DNA of 64,000 bases, from positions 2,170,903-2,234,902 of the forward strand of contig NZ_JXBK01000001.1 of the NCBI RefSeq assembly GCF_000816495.1. Reading direction: 5' to 3'. The DNA is from Acinetobacter harbinensis. Lineage in GTDB: Bacteria; Pseudomonadota; Gammaproteobacteria; Pseudomonadales; Moraxellaceae. Made by a program: the position numbers and the translations under genes. Numbering within the stretch: the stretch's first letter is position 1; each line of letters begins with the position of its first letter. Shown here one piece after another: positions 28,176 to 37,865 of this stretch. The notes beneath the pieces are model-generated. The model was not told the origin of the DNA. It saw only the letters and a list, made by a program, of their open reading frames with translations, and ran no database searches.

Positions 28176-29243
28176 ATGAGCAACTCAACTTCCCCAAATA
28201 CTGGTTTAAGCTACAAAGACGCAGGTGTCGATATTGAAGCAGGCGACGCCTTAGTCGACCGCATCAAATCGGTCGCGAAGCGTACTTCACGTCCTGAAGT
28301 AATGGGCGGATTAGGCGGCTTCGGCGCTCTTTGTAAAATCCCGAAAGGTTATGAAGAACCGGTTTTGGTATCAGGCACAGATGGTGTCGGTACTAAATTA
28401 CGTTTAGCCCTCAATTTGAATCGTCATGACACCATCGGCCAAGATTTGGTGGCGATGTGCGTAAACGATCTTTTGGTTTGTGGTGCTGAACCGTTGTTTT
28501 TCTTAGATTACTACGCCACTGGCCGCTTGAATATTGATGTGGCTGCAAACGTAGTGACTGGTATTGGTAAAGGTTGCGAGCTTGCAGGCTGTGCATTGGT
28601 CGGTGGTGAAACCGCTGAAATGCCCGGTATGTATGAAGGTGAAGACTACGATCTTGCAGGATTCTGCGTAGGTGTGGTTGAGCACAGCAAAATTATTGAT
28701 GGCACCAAAGTAAAAGCCGGTGACGTTTTAATTGGCGTTGCCTCTAGCGGCGCACATTCTAATGGTTACTCGTTACTGCGTAAAATTATCGATGTTAAAA
28801 ATGTCGATTTAGAACAAATGATCGATGGTCGTTCACTTGCCGATGTGGCGATGGAACCAACACGCATTTACGTCAAACCATTACTTGAGCTGTGTAAACA
28901 AGTAGATGTGCATGCAATGGCGCATATTACCGGTGGTGGCTTACCAGGTAATTTACCCCGTGTATTACCAGATGGCGCGCAAGCGATCGTGAATGAGTCA
29001 TCTTGGCAGTGGCCAGAATTGTTTAAACTACTGCAACGTGAAGGCGGTGTTGAGCAATTTGAAATGTATCGCACCTTTAACTGTGGTGTTGGCATGGTGA
29101 TTGTGGTTGACGCAGCAGATGCAGATCAAACGGTTCAGTTGCTCAGCGACTTAGGCGAAAAAGCATGGACGATGGGCCATATTGCGGCTCATGCAGAGTC
29201 TGTTGCCGGTGCTGATGAAAAGATTCGTGTAGTTTTTGCATGA
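28176..29243 (+). CDS. purM: Phosphoribosylformylglycinamidine cyclo-ligase (AIR synthase)
   Basis: PurM closes FGAM to AIR with ATP, the step after PurL. The 355-residue protein has the ATP-binding signature [15 protein letters not shown] near residue 67, [16 protein letters not shown] near 103, and [16 protein letters not shown] near 248. The length is normal (E. coli 345). The stop overlaps the purN start by 4 bp (ATGA). Confidence 0.97.
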   Translation: MSNSTSPNTGLSYKDAGVDIEAGDALVDRIKSVAKRTSRPEVMGGLGGFGALCKIPKGYEEPVLVSGTDGVGTKLRLALNLNRHDTIGQDLVAMCVNDLLVCGAEPLFFLDYYATGRLNIDVAANVVTGIGKGCELAGCALVGGETAEMPGMYEGEDYDLAGFCVGVVEHSKIIDGTKVKAGDVLIGVASSGAHSNGYSLLRKIIDVKNVDLEQMIDGRSLADVAMEPTRIYVKPLLELCKQVDVHAMAHITGGGLPGNLPRVLPDGAQAIVNESSWQWPELFKLLQREGGVEQFEMYRTFNCGVGMVIVVDAADADQTVQLLSDLGEKAWTMGHIAAHAESVAGADEKIRVVFA

Positions 29244-29869
29244 TAAAAATTGCTGTTCTTGTTTCAGGTAGTGGAAGTAACTTACAAGCCCTGATTGATG
29301 CCAATCTATCAGGTCAAATTGTCGGCGTTATTTCCAACAAACCTGAAGCCTATGCTTTAAAGCGGGCTGAAAAAGCAGGAATTGCGACGGCAATAATTGA
29401 ACATAAACAATATCCCAATCGTGAAGCTTTTGATGCTGTGATGCAGCAACAACTGTTGGCTTGGGATGTTGATTTGGTCATTTTAGCTGGCTTTATGCGT
29501 ATTTTAAGTGCCCCCTTTGTCCAAGCTTGGCAAGGCAAAATGTTGAATATTCACCCCTCCTTGTTGCCGCATTATAAAGGCATGCATACCCATCAACGGG
29601 TACTTCATACTGGTGATGTTTGGCATGGTTGTACCGTACATTACGTGACAGCTGAGCTGGATGCAGGTCAAGCGCTTGCCCAAGGTGTGCTGCAAGTCCA
29701 GATACAAGATGATGTGAGTAGTTTGGCCAAACGCGTGCACCAGTTAGAACATTTGATTTACCCACAAGTGGTGGAATGGATTTGTAATGGTGCCCTTCAG
29801 CATACACATCAAGGTGTGCTATACCGCGGTCAAGCATTACAACAACCTGTGCAATTCTGTAATTTTTAA
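29240..29869 (+). CDS. purN: Phosphoribosylglycinamide formyltransferase (GAR transformylase)
   Basis: PurN transfers a formyl group from 10-formyl-tetrahydrofolate to GAR, the third step of purine synthesis. The 209-residue protein has the N-terminal [16 protein letters not shown], and the catalytic region [22 protein letters not shown] with the His of the family. The Asp of [14 protein letters not shown] lies about 35 residues later. It is translationally coupled to purM through ATGA and is followed by a strong terminator. Confidence 0.97.
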   Translation: MIKIAVLVSGSGSNLQALIDANLSGQIVGVISNKPEAYALKRAEKAGIATAIIEHKQYPNREAFDAVMQQQLLAWDVDLVILAGFMRILSAPFVQAWQGKMLNIHPSLLPHYKGMHTHQRVLHTGDVWHGCTVHYVTAELDAGQALAQGVLQVQIQDDVSSLAKRVHQLEHLIYPQVVEWICNGALQHTHQGVLYRGQALQQPVQFCNF

Positions 29870-29886
29870 ATCGAATACTAGAGAAT

Positions 29887-29914
29887 AAAAAACGCACCCT
29901 CGGGTGCGTTTTTT
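29887..29914. terminator. Bidirectional terminator after purN
   Basis: Stem of about 12 bp, AAAAAACGCACC / GGTGCGTTTTTT, with a 4-nt loop. It separates purN from the convergent hydrolase gene. Confidence 0.9.
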
Positions 29915-29929
29915 TAGATAAGAAGATAA

Positions 29930-30742
29930 CTAATTTGACCCTTGGGTTTGTGCCTGAATTAATTGCTTAATTAAAGCCACGACCTCTACCGGATGCTCAA
30001 GGGGGAACATATGCCCACCGGGAGTAACGGTAAATGGAATACCAAACTTCTTCTGCACCAAACGGGGGAAACGACGTTTATGAAATAAACTCTGCTCACC
30101 CACCACCAAATGCGCAGGTACTTGCAATTTCGGTTGCGGCAACCACCACAGCGAAGGATTGGTTCTAAATACTTCCACTTCATCGTCTTTTGAGATGGTC
30201 AGTTCTACCCCACCACGTGCAGGATCGTCTGTTAATGCGTAGTCAATATAAGCCTTAAAGCATGCTTCATCAAAGTCTTGATAAAAACCTTTGGGACGCA
30301 GTAATGCTGCTGCTTGCTGACGCGAATCCCAATGATCACGGCGACGTGCCGAGACACTTGCAGGCGACATCTGATCGGCTAATTTGGGTCGTAGCAATTT
30401 CGTCAAATGAAAAACTAAAGATGCTTTACCCATAATGAGCGGCGGATCCAGCATAATCACTTGGCTAAATAAAGCTGGGCGCTTCAATGCAGCTTGAAAG
30501 GTTAACACCGAACCCAAAGAGTGGCCCAAACCAATTACTGGACGGCCTTGGGCTTGGCGTACGATACTATCAATCACTTGATTGGTTAGGCTATTCCAAT
30601 GGTTATCAATTGGATAGCGCTTATCTGGCCCCAGTAAAGGCACATTGATCATCTCGTATTCATCAGCCAATAAATCAAATAGTTTTTGATAGACTTTTGA
30701 TGGCACACCATTGGCATGGGCAAAATGAATGAGCGGTTTCAT
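29930..30742 (-). CDS. Alpha/beta-hydrolase fold protein
   Basis: A 270-residue hydrolase. The nucleophile elbow is GLGHSLGSV (Ser near residue 76), the oxyanion-hole His-Gly-like segment is HFAHANGVPSKVY at the N-terminus, and the late catalytic His is in TPGGHMFPLEHP near 244. The acid residue is probably in the strand ending HLVVGEQSLF. The fold covers esterases, lipases and lactonases, so the substrate is open. The start overlaps the stop of the SppA-type peptidase gene by 4 bp, so they form an operon. Confidence 0.85.
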   Translation of the reverse strand: MKPLIHFAHANGVPSKVYQKLFDLLADEYEMINVPLLGPDKRYPIDNHWNSLTNQVIDSIVRQAQGRPVIGLGHSLGSVLTFQAALKRPALFSQVIMLDPPLIMGKASLVFHLTKLLRPKLADQMSPASVSARRRDHWDSRQQAAALLRPKGFYQDFDEACFKAYIDYALTDDPARGGVELTISKDDEVEVFRTNPSLWWLPQPKLQVPAHLVVGEQSLFHKRRFPRLVQKKFGIPFTVTPGGHMFPLEHPVEVVALIKQLIQAQTQGSN

Positions 30743-31764
30743 TGTAATTTAGCCGTTTGTTCAGTTTGAACCTGTTCTGCCACTGACGCTGCAAAACCTT
30801 GACCAATTGAACTCCCCATACGACCCAGCACAGAATCCAGTGGGCTATATTCAATGGTGTAATTAATGGCTTTATCAATATTCATTTCACGTTTTAAGCT
30901 ATTAAGACTACCGGTACGATCTGCAATACCCAAAGCAACGGCTTGTTCACCCGTCCAAAATAGACCTGAAAATATTGCGGGATCTTGAGATTTTAACTTT
31001 TTACCGCGGCCTTGTTTAACTGCATTAATAAAGTGTTCATGCACATTGTCCAGTACACCTTGCACATGCGCTTTTTGTGCAGCATCTACCGGTTGCGTCA
31101 TCGACAATAAAGCTTTATTTTTACCTGAAGTCATGGTGCGATCTTCCACACCTAACTTTTGCATTAAGCCATTCACGCCATAATTGGGCATAATCACGCC
31201 AATTGAACCCACCAAGCTTGATGGATTGACAATAATTTCATCGGCAGCTGAAGCAATATAATAGGCACCCGAAGCACCAGTATCCCCAATGATCGCATAC
31301 AGTTTTTTATCGCTATGGGTTTTCTTTAGGTACTGAATTTCTTGCCAGATTTCATCTGATTGCACAGGCGAGCCGCCCGGTGAATTAATATTTAAGACCA
31401 CCGCCTTACTTTGCTTACTTTCAAAAGCTTTTTTCAGCGCTTTAATGGTGTTGGTGCTGTTCACACTTTGTTTGTCCGCTGCAATGGTGCCAACAATGTC
31501 CACCACCGCCAGATGTGCGCTTGTGGTCGCTGTTGGATCGGTATTGGCATTACTGCAACTTTTACCCAATACCACCAATACAAATAAGATATAGGCAAAG
31601 GTGAGCAGTTTAAAAAAGATCCCCCAACGACGAGCGCGGCGCTGTTCTTCGACAGAGGCTAAAACGGCTTTTTCTAAAATTTGCCATTCTTGACCGCTGC
31701 TATTTTGTAGTTTAGATGAAGTATTTTGAATTTCGTTTTCTGGTTTTGGTGGCCATTCAGACAT
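30739..31764 (-). CDS. sppA: S49-family signal peptide peptidase (SppA, short form)
   Basis: An inner-membrane serine protease that degrades cleaved signal peptides. The 341-residue protein has one membrane helix (FFKLLTFAYILFVLVVLG, about 50-68). The S49 core includes VLNINSPGGSPVQSDEI and the nucleophile region GDTGASGAYYIASAADEI. A lysine lies 52 residues after that Ser (TSGKNKALL), which matches the Ser-Lys dyad spacing of the short-form enzymes such as Bacillus SppA. The hydrolase gene follows with a 4-bp overlap. Confidence 0.88.
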   Translation of the reverse strand: MSEWPPKPENEIQNTSSKLQNSSGQEWQILEKAVLASVEEQRRARRWGIFFKLLTFAYILFVLVVLGKSCSNANTDPTATTSAHLAVVDIVGTIAADKQSVNSTNTIKALKKAFESKQSKAVVLNINSPGGSPVQSDEIWQEIQYLKKTHSDKKLYAIIGDTGASGAYYIASAADEIIVNPSSLVGSIGVIMPNYGVNGLMQKLGVEDRTMTSGKNKALLSMTQPVDAAQKAHVQGVLDNVHEHFINAVKQGRGKKLKSQDPAIFSGLFWTGEQAVALGIADRTGSLNSLKREMNIDKAINYTIEYSPLDSVLGRMGSSIGQGFAASVAEQVQTEQTAKLQ

Positions 31765-31894
31765 GGAAAATAATCCAAGGATGAGTTAAATTGACCTCAT
31801 TATATACACTGAATCATAGAAAACCGCCTAAACAATCTATTTTCGCCTATAATATTTGCTGTTCTTCACTTTTCCCCAACATTGACGATAGGCA

Positions 31895-32842
31895 ATGACT
31901 GACCATACTCCATCTAATACAACGTATCGCCTACTAAAATTTTTCAGTCGGCAACCGATTCAAATATCTAGATTTATTGCGCAAAACTTAGCAGGTCTAG
32001 TAAATTTGCTAAAACTATCAAAAACCTCTAATACCATTCGCCTTAATCTTCAAATCGCCCTACCAGAATTAAGTAGCGAACAACACGAAAAAATTATTCC
32101 ACAGGCGATTCGCAATGAATTGACCTCATATTTTGAATTTTTCAGTATTTGGGGTGCCAGCAATAAGCAAAACATTTCCCGTATCCATACTATTCACGGT
32201 GAAAATTTACTTCAAGATGCTCTCGCTGCACCTGAAGGTGTGGTGCTGATTGTGCCGCATTTTGGCACATGGGAAATTATGAATGCCTATATCGCACAAT
32301 TTACCCAAATGACCATTTTATATAAGCCGGTTAAAAATGCGGCGGCCAACCAGTTTGTACGTGCAGCACGCAGCCGTGAGCAAGCCCACTTGGTGCCAAC
32401 GGATGAGTCGGGTGTCAGACAAATTTTTAAAGCGTTAAAACAAGGGGGTACCACGGTTATTTTGCCCGATCATACGCCCAATATTGGCGGAGAAATGATT
32501 CCATACTTTGGCATTCCGTTGGCCACCAGTAATTTAAGTGCCAAACTAATTCAAAAAACCAAAGCCAAAAGCTTATTTCTCTATGCTATTCGCAATGCCA
32601 ATCAAGGCTTCGATATGCATATTGAAGCCATAGATCCCCAAATTTATCAAGGTAGTGCCAATGACGGCACCATGATTATTTTACAGGCGATTAAAAATCT
32701 AATTCTGCGTTATCCTGAGCATTATCACTGGAGTTATAAGCGCTTTAAAGCCAATCCAGCATTAGAAAGAATTTATCATTTAGCCACTCCAGATGCGCTA
32801 AAGCTGGTCGATGACGTGCGTAGGCAAGCGCATCAAATATAA
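31895..32842 (+). CDS. LpxL/HtrB-type lysophospholipid or lipid A acyltransferase
   Basis: A 315-residue membrane-associated acyltransferase of the LpxL/LpxM family. The catalytic HX4(D/E) motif is VPHFGTWEI (near residue 124). It is followed by ILYKPVKNAAANQFVRAARSR and, further on, TTVILPDHTPNIGG. These enzymes transfer an acyl chain to lipid A precursors or ornithine/lysophospholipids. The motif set supports the family, not the exact substrate. It converges with comEC with only 5 bp between stops. Confidence 0.85.
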   Translation: MTDHTPSNTTYRLLKFFSRQPIQISRFIAQNLAGLVNLLKLSKTSNTIRLNLQIALPELSSEQHEKIIPQAIRNELTSYFEFFSIWGASNKQNISRIHTIHGENLLQDALAAPEGVVLIVPHFGTWEIMNAYIAQFTQMTILYKPVKNAAANQFVRAARSREQAHLVPTDESGVRQIFKALKQGGTTVILPDHTPNIGGEMIPYFGIPLATSNLSAKLIQKTKAKSLFLYAIRNANQGFDMHIEAIDPQIYQGSANDGTMIILQAIKNLILRYPEHYHWSYKRFKANPALERIYHLATPDALKLVDDVRRQAHQI

Positions 32843-32847
32843 GTTAT

Positions 32848-35274
32848 TTAGCGCATTAACCATTGCCGCGTATTGCGTTGGAGCTCTAGCGCCATGGTGT
32901 TTTTTTGTTTAGAAAAACGAATCGTGCCATGTTGTATGGTACTGAGCAAAGGGATGTTTAATTCTTTTAAGCGTGCTTCCACCTGCACACTCGGATGACC
33001 ATAGCGATTATTCACACCCGCCGAGGCCACTGCCAATTGAGGATTCAATTGCTTTAAAAAAGCGTAAGCCGAGCTATGCCGACTGCCATGATGTCCCAAC
33101 ACCAAAACATCCACCTTTAAATCGGGATAATCCTGCAAAATCTGATACTCCGTTGGCCATCCAGCATCCCCCATCAACAGAAAATTTTGATAGGGCTTGG
33201 CATTTTTAACCTGTAGATAAATCACACAGGACTGTTCATTTTTTTCATGCACGGCATTAGCCAAATGCTGTTTTTGCGGCGATAAAACAGTGATCTGCAC
33301 TTGATCTGACCACTGCCATTGCTGTCCTTGTATGCAATAATTGAACTGACTCGCTTGAGCGACCGTCACCGCTTCATTTGAATAAATCTGCTCAATCGGG
33401 AAATCCTGTTTAATTGATTCATATCCACCGCGATGATCTTGATCTAAATGAGTCAAAATCAATTTATTCAGGGTACTCACGCCATTTACCGATAAAAAAG
33501 GCAAAATAATTTGCTTACCTACACTAAACTTACTTTCATCATAATTACCGCCTGTATCTACCATCAGGCTTTGCGTATGGTCGCGCACAAAAATAGCCTG
33601 CCCCTGCCCGACATCAAGTATGCTTAATTCAAAGTCATGCGGATGGCGATCACTGAGCGCAAACGGCATAAAACATAAGAGCGACCATGCTTTGGGTAAA
33701 ACACCCCGCGGCAAAAAGATAATAACTAATCCTAAGCAGACACTGAGTAATAACCAAAAATTCATCGCGATAGGTTGTAAGCTGGCAGAAAAAATGCCAT
33801 CCAAACCGTTTAAAAGCAGCAACAATAGCGACAAACATACATCGTTGATTTGAAAGATGAGAGCTGCCAAGGGTTGAAAAATAAAATAACAACAAGCAGC
33901 GATAATATCCAAAGGAACCACCACCAAACCAATCCATGGCAATGCCAAGATATTACTCAGTGGGCTGATCCATGCCAGTTGTTTAAAGAAGATGATCATC
34001 AAGGGAAATAAAGCCACAAATATCTTCCATTGTGATTCAATTAACAGCTTGAGCTGCATCTTGAATAATTGCATTTTACTTTTGATTGGCGTGGCAGAAT
34101 GCTGCTGTTGTATGGTTTGATAAATTCGTAATAGCACAAAACACGCCACGTAAGACAACCAAAAAGCTGCCGATAAAACACTAAATGGATCAAAAATAAG
34201 CAAAATTGCTGCACTCAGCAATAAAATCGTTAAGGGCTGAATTTTTTGTTTTAACAGTAAAAAAGCACTCACAACCATACAGCTTAATAGCGTTCTTAAC
34301 GCAGGAATTTCAAAGCCGACAAAAGCACAGTACAGCAAGACGCAACTGCAAAAAGGCAGAATGAAAAAATATTGTTTTGGCCAGATTAAATATATCTGTA
34401 TCGCATAACGGCGAATCAGTTGATGTAATGCAGCACAAAATAGAATAGCGAAAATCAGTACATGTGGCCCAGAAATGGCCAATAAATGACTCACTCCAAA
34501 ACGTTGGAATAACTGCTCGGTTTGCCGATCTAGTAAACTTTTATCTCCAGTTAATAGGGCCAAAAGTAGACCTTTATGCTGTACAGGTTGCTGATGAATA
34601 AAATCACGCAGCGCTAAACGCTGCTGCTCAATCCAGAGTCGAACTTGATTGGCCCATGCGTGTTGCCGCTTGACATAGCTAGCATAGCCCAAAGCATTGA
34701 TCTGCTGTTCGGTCAGCTCTTGTATAGCCAGCACTTTAAAACCAGACATGATATTTTGCTGAATAAACCACTGCTCTTGGTCAAAAACACCCGGTGTGGC
34801 GTAGCCATGTGCCGGTCGTGTAGTGCCTTGTAAGCGATAATAGTGACCTAATTGTAGTGCCCATTGCTGAGTGGCAGGCTGCTCAATTTTTACAGAAGCT
34901 TGCCACTGCACAGGCTGTACATGCCGATTTAATACCTGTATTTTTTGTTGTAAAACATGCTCACGCTGTTCATTGATATGCTTAATATAGACAATCAGCT
35001 CCAGCTGTGCGCTGTGTTGCTCTCTTAAGTGTAAACGTTGATTGAGCTGCTGCTGGGCATAATACGAACCAAGTAGTAGGGCCAAGAAAAAGCTGATCCC
35101 GAGTAAGCTGGCCTTTAACCACAAAGCAGAAATGCTCTTAAAAATAGTCAACTTAGCCAGTAAACATAGACTAAAAAAACAAATACTGGGAATAAGCAAG
35201 GAGTGCAACAGCAGGATATCTTGACCCATACTGGCAATGCCGATTATCCAGCCTAAACAGATTAATTGAATCAT
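32848..35274 (-). CDS. comEC: DNA uptake channel protein ComEC/Rec2
   Basis: ComEC forms the inner-membrane channel for single-stranded DNA during natural transformation. The 808-residue protein has N-terminal membrane helices, the competence domain (GLLLALLTGDKSLLDRQTEQLFQRFGVSHLLAISGPH), and a C-terminal metallo-beta-lactamase domain (LDVGQGQAIFVRDH, THLDQDHRGGYES, LGHHGSRHSSAY). I start at the ATG at 35274. The frame opens further up to a TTG at 35331, but that would lie in the terminator of lolD. Acinetobacter species are often naturally competent. Confidence 0.92.
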   Translation of the reverse strand: MIQLICLGWIIGIASMGQDILLLHSLLIPSICFFSLCLLAKLTIFKSISALWLKASLLGISFFLALLLGSYYAQQQLNQRLHLREQHSAQLELIVYIKHINEQREHVLQQKIQVLNRHVQPVQWQASVKIEQPATQQWALQLGHYYRLQGTTRPAHGYATPGVFDQEQWFIQQNIMSGFKVLAIQELTEQQINALGYASYVKRQHAWANQVRLWIEQQRLALRDFIHQQPVQHKGLLLALLTGDKSLLDRQTEQLFQRFGVSHLLAISGPHVLIFAILFCAALHQLIRRYAIQIYLIWPKQYFFILPFCSCVLLYCAFVGFEIPALRTLLSCMVVSAFLLLKQKIQPLTILLLSAAILLIFDPFSVLSAAFWLSYVACFVLLRIYQTIQQQHSATPIKSKMQLFKMQLKLLIESQWKIFVALFPLMIIFFKQLAWISPLSNILALPWIGLVVVPLDIIAACCYFIFQPLAALIFQINDVCLSLLLLLLNGLDGIFSASLQPIAMNFWLLLSVCLGLVIIFLPRGVLPKAWSLLCFMPFALSDRHPHDFELSILDVGQGQAIFVRDHTQSLMVDTGGNYDESKFSVGKQIILPFLSVNGVSTLNKLILTHLDQDHRGGYESIKQDFPIEQIYSNEAVTVAQASQFNYCIQGQQWQWSDQVQITVLSPQKQHLANAVHEKNEQSCVIYLQVKNAKPYQNFLLMGDAGWPTEYQILQDYPDLKVDVLVLGHHGSRHSSAYAFLKQLNPQLAVASAGVNNRYGHPSVQVEARLKELNIPLLSTIQHGTIRFSKQKNTMALELQRNTRQWLMR

Positions 35275-35308
35275 TATTTTTATAAGCGTTATATTTTGCC
35301 TAATATTA

Positions 35309-35328
35309 AAGCCCACCGAGGTGAGCTT
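35309..35328 (-). terminator. Probable terminator after lolD
   Basis: On the minus strand, AAGCTCAC and GTGGGCTT pair (one G-T) around CTCG, followed by TTAATATT. It lies 32 bp after the lolD stop and before the chosen comEC start. Confidence 0.45.
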
Positions 35329-35359
35329 CAATTCATTTTTTTAATTTATTGCTATCGAC

Positions 35360-36043
35360 TTAAGCGTTAATCCATACGCCATCTTGCATATGTAAGATGC
35401 GATCACCGGCCTGCGCCAACTGTTCATCATGGGTGACGATCAGCATTGCCATATTAAATTCGCGACGTAACTCACTGAGCAACTCAAAAATTTTGACTGC
35501 CGTTTTACGGTCTAAATTTCCGGTTGGTTCATCGGCCAGCATCAACTCTGGCTTGGTCACCAAGGCACGGGCTAAAGCCACACGCTGACGCTCACCACCT
35601 GACAATTCACCCGGTGTATGGGACATACGATGCGACAATCCCACCCGTTCAAGCAAATATTCCGCTTGTTGTTTAGAGTGCTTATAATTGGTTCCAGCAC
35701 GCAGCATCAGTGGCATCGCCACATTTTCTAAAGCGCTAAACTCAGGCAATAAATGATGGAATTGATACACAAAACCCAAATGCTGATTTCGTAAATAACC
35801 GCGCTCGGCTTCACCTAAGGTATCAAAGCGCTTTTCATTTAAAAAGACTTGTCCTGCAGTTGGGCTATCTAACCCGCCTAGCACATGCAATAAGGTACTT
35901 TTACCTGAACCACTGGAGCCAACAATTGAAACGAATTCCCCTGCTTGCACTTGTAAAGAGAGATCTTTAATCACCTCTACCGTGGTCTTACCATCGGTAA
36001 AACTTTTTGAGATATTCTTCGCTTCGAGCACAATATTACTCAT
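35360..36043 (-). CDS. lolD: Lipoprotein-releasing ABC transporter ATPase LolD
   Basis: LolD powers release of outer-membrane lipoproteins from the inner membrane to LolA. The 227-residue ATPase has Walker A GSSGSGKSTLLH, the Q-loop region FVYQFHHLLPEFSALENV (the LolD-type Q-loop), signature LSGGERQRVALARAL, Walker B ELMLADEPTGNLD and switch His in IVTHDE. I choose the ATG at 36043, which overlaps the permease stop by 8 bp (ATGAGTAA). A further 12 upstream codons are unlikely to be used. Confidence 0.96.
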   Translation of the reverse strand: MSNIVLEAKNISKSFTDGKTTVEVIKDLSLQVQAGEFVSIVGSSGSGKSTLLHVLGGLDSPTAGQVFLNEKRFDTLGEAERGYLRNQHLGFVYQFHHLLPEFSALENVAMPLMLRAGTNYKHSKQQAEYLLERVGLSHRMSHTPGELSGGERQRVALARALVTKPELMLADEPTGNLDRKTAVKIFELLSELRREFNMAMLIVTHDEQLAQAGDRILHMQDGVWINA

Positions 36044-37271
36044 AACGTAAGGCCTCTGCAGGTTGAGTTTTAGCCGCACGAAATGCCGGATAAATGGTCG
36101 CTAAAAAGCTTAAGCCTAAAGACAAGCAGACAATCACCACCACATCTTGCCAACGCAAATACGACGGTAAATAATTGATAAAGTAAGCATCGAACAGGTT
36201 TAAACCAAATGCTGTATTTAGCCAGCCTATAAAGCCACTAATACCTGAGGCAAAAATCACCCCCAAAATTGCGCCCGACACCGTTCCAATCACCCCAATA
36301 ATTGTGCCTTGCACCATAAAAATTCGGGTAATGGTGGCAGGAGATGCGCCCAAAGTACGTAAAATAGCAATGTCTGACTTTTTATCAGTCACCACCATGA
36401 CCAACGATGACACAATATTAAATGCAGCAACCAAAACAATCAGGAATAAAAGCAGGCTCACCATGGCTTTTTCCATCTGAATTGCACTGAATAAATTACC
36501 GTGGGTAAAAGTCCAGTTCGATGCATAAAAATTGCTCGGTAAGTCTTTGACAATATCATCCGCCACTTCAGGGGCTAAGAAAATATCATCTAACTTTAAA
36601 CGCACCCCTTGTGCGCCATCAGGTAGACGCAATAAAGTAGAGGCATCATTTAAGGCAATGTAGCCCATCATCGAATCGACTTCTGCACCAATACTAAAAA
36701 TACCGACAATTTTAAACCGTTTAAAACGCGGCACAACGCCGGCAGGTGAAGGCGTCGCTTCTGGCAACACCAAAGTGATGCTGTCATTTAAACCCAAGCC
36801 CAATGAATCGGTCATTTGTTTGCCTAAAACAATCCCAAATTCACCTTTTTTTAAGGCATTGATACTGCCTGCGACCATGTGGTCTTGGATGATTGAAACT
36901 TTCTTTTCATACTCCGGCTCGATCCCTGACACCATAATCCCCGCCACTTGTCCTTGTGCGGTGAGCATGCCTTGTAATTGGGTAAATGGTGCTGCACCCA
37001 CGACATGCTTATGTTGTTCAACTTTTTTTACAAGTTCAGGCCAATTTGTTAAAATTTGCGTTGAAGAAACAGTAGCCTGAGGTATCATTCCCAAGACACG
37101 GGTTTTCAACTCTCGGTCAAAACCATTCATTACGGATAACACGGTAATGAGGACGGCCACGCCTAAGGTGAGACCGATCATAGAAACCAATGCAATAAAA
37201 GAGATAAAGTGGTTACTACGCCGTGCGCGGGTATATCTTAACCCTATATACAGCGAGATTGGTTTAAACAT
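36036..37271 (-). CDS. Lol transporter permease, LolC/LolE family (LolF-like)
   Basis: A 411-residue protein with four membrane helices: one near residues 25-48, the others at about 270-400. A large periplasmic domain lies between. It shows the MacB/LolC layout, including RSNHFISFIALVSMIGLTLGVAVLI and the C-terminal ATIYPAFRAAKTQPAEALRYE. Enteric bacteria use LolC plus LolE. Here only one gene accompanies lolD, which fits the LolF arrangement reported for Acinetobacter and Francisella, where one hybrid protein serves as a homodimer. A second permease outside the window cannot be excluded. Confidence 0.9.
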   Translation of the reverse strand: MFKPISLYIGLRYTRARRSNHFISFIALVSMIGLTLGVAVLITVLSVMNGFDRELKTRVLGMIPQATVSSTQILTNWPELVKKVEQHKHVVGAAPFTQLQGMLTAQGQVAGIMVSGIEPEYEKKVSIIQDHMVAGSINALKKGEFGIVLGKQMTDSLGLGLNDSITLVLPEATPSPAGVVPRFKRFKIVGIFSIGAEVDSMMGYIALNDASTLLRLPDGAQGVRLKLDDIFLAPEVADDIVKDLPSNFYASNWTFTHGNLFSAIQMEKAMVSLLLFLIVLVAAFNIVSSLVMVVTDKKSDIAILRTLGASPATITRIFMVQGTIIGVIGTVSGAILGVIFASGISGFIGWLNTAFGLNLFDAYFINYLPSYLRWQDVVVIVCLSLGLSFLATIYPAFRAAKTQPAEALRYE

Positions 37272-37294
37272 ACCATCAAGTCCGAGGAATAATT

Positions 37295-37864
37295 ATGGAA
37301 AATTCACAGCATCAAAGCGGTAACATGGAACGCCGCGTGATGTCGCGTATCGATGCTGCCTTGCGTATTAATTATCAGATTATCTCTGATGATGTTGCGC
37401 TTAATGACCCTTATGATCCTAACTTTGTGCTGCCGCGTTATTTTCTACTACTTGCAGAATTAGATCAATTTGATCATGCTTTAAACTACGAATTAGAACA
37501 ATTAAATCAAAGAGATCAACAAATTGCTCGAATATTATCCTTATTTAATCAGAAATTGAACCTGATTACAGGTTCTTTGTACGATGCCATCGTACAATCG
37601 ATGTTACCAATCCCTGAACATGTTAATTTTTCAGAAACCGGATTTAGTTTTTTTAATGAACATGCTATGCAAGAAGGCACCTATCTGCATGTGACCTTAA
37701 GTCATCCTGAAAATGCCTTTCATATTGCTGCAACCGCGCAAGTGGCTTATAGCCGCGAAGAAGACAATGGAAAATACCGCATTGGCGCCTACTTCATTAC
37801 CTTACATCCACAAGACAAAGTGAAGCTCTCTGAAGCAGTGACGGCATTTAAAAATCAAACTTAA
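37295..37864 (+). CDS. PilZ-like protein with helical insertion
   Basis: A 189-residue cytoplasmic protein. It has RRVMSR (RxxxR at residues 14-18) and NFSETG (N-x-S-x-x-G at 111-116), the two c-di-GMP contact motifs of PilZ domains. They are followed by strands ending IGAYFITLHPQDKVKLSEAV. In a typical PilZ domain the motifs lie about 20-30 residues apart. Here about 90 residues intervene, largely helical (LAELDQFDHALNYELEQLNQ, QQIARILSLFNQKLNL). It may be a PilZ variant with an oligomerising helix. The gene is divergent from the lol genes. c-di-GMP binding is inference from motifs. Confidence 0.65.
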   Translation: MENSQHQSGNMERRVMSRIDAALRINYQIISDDVALNDPYDPNFVLPRYFLLLAELDQFDHALNYELEQLNQRDQQIARILSLFNQKLNLITGSLYDAIVQSMLPIPEHVNFSETGFSFFNEHAMQEGTYLHVTLSHPENAFHIAATAQVAYSREEDNGKYRIGAYFITLHPQDKVKLSEAVTAFKNQT

Positions 37865-37865
37865 A

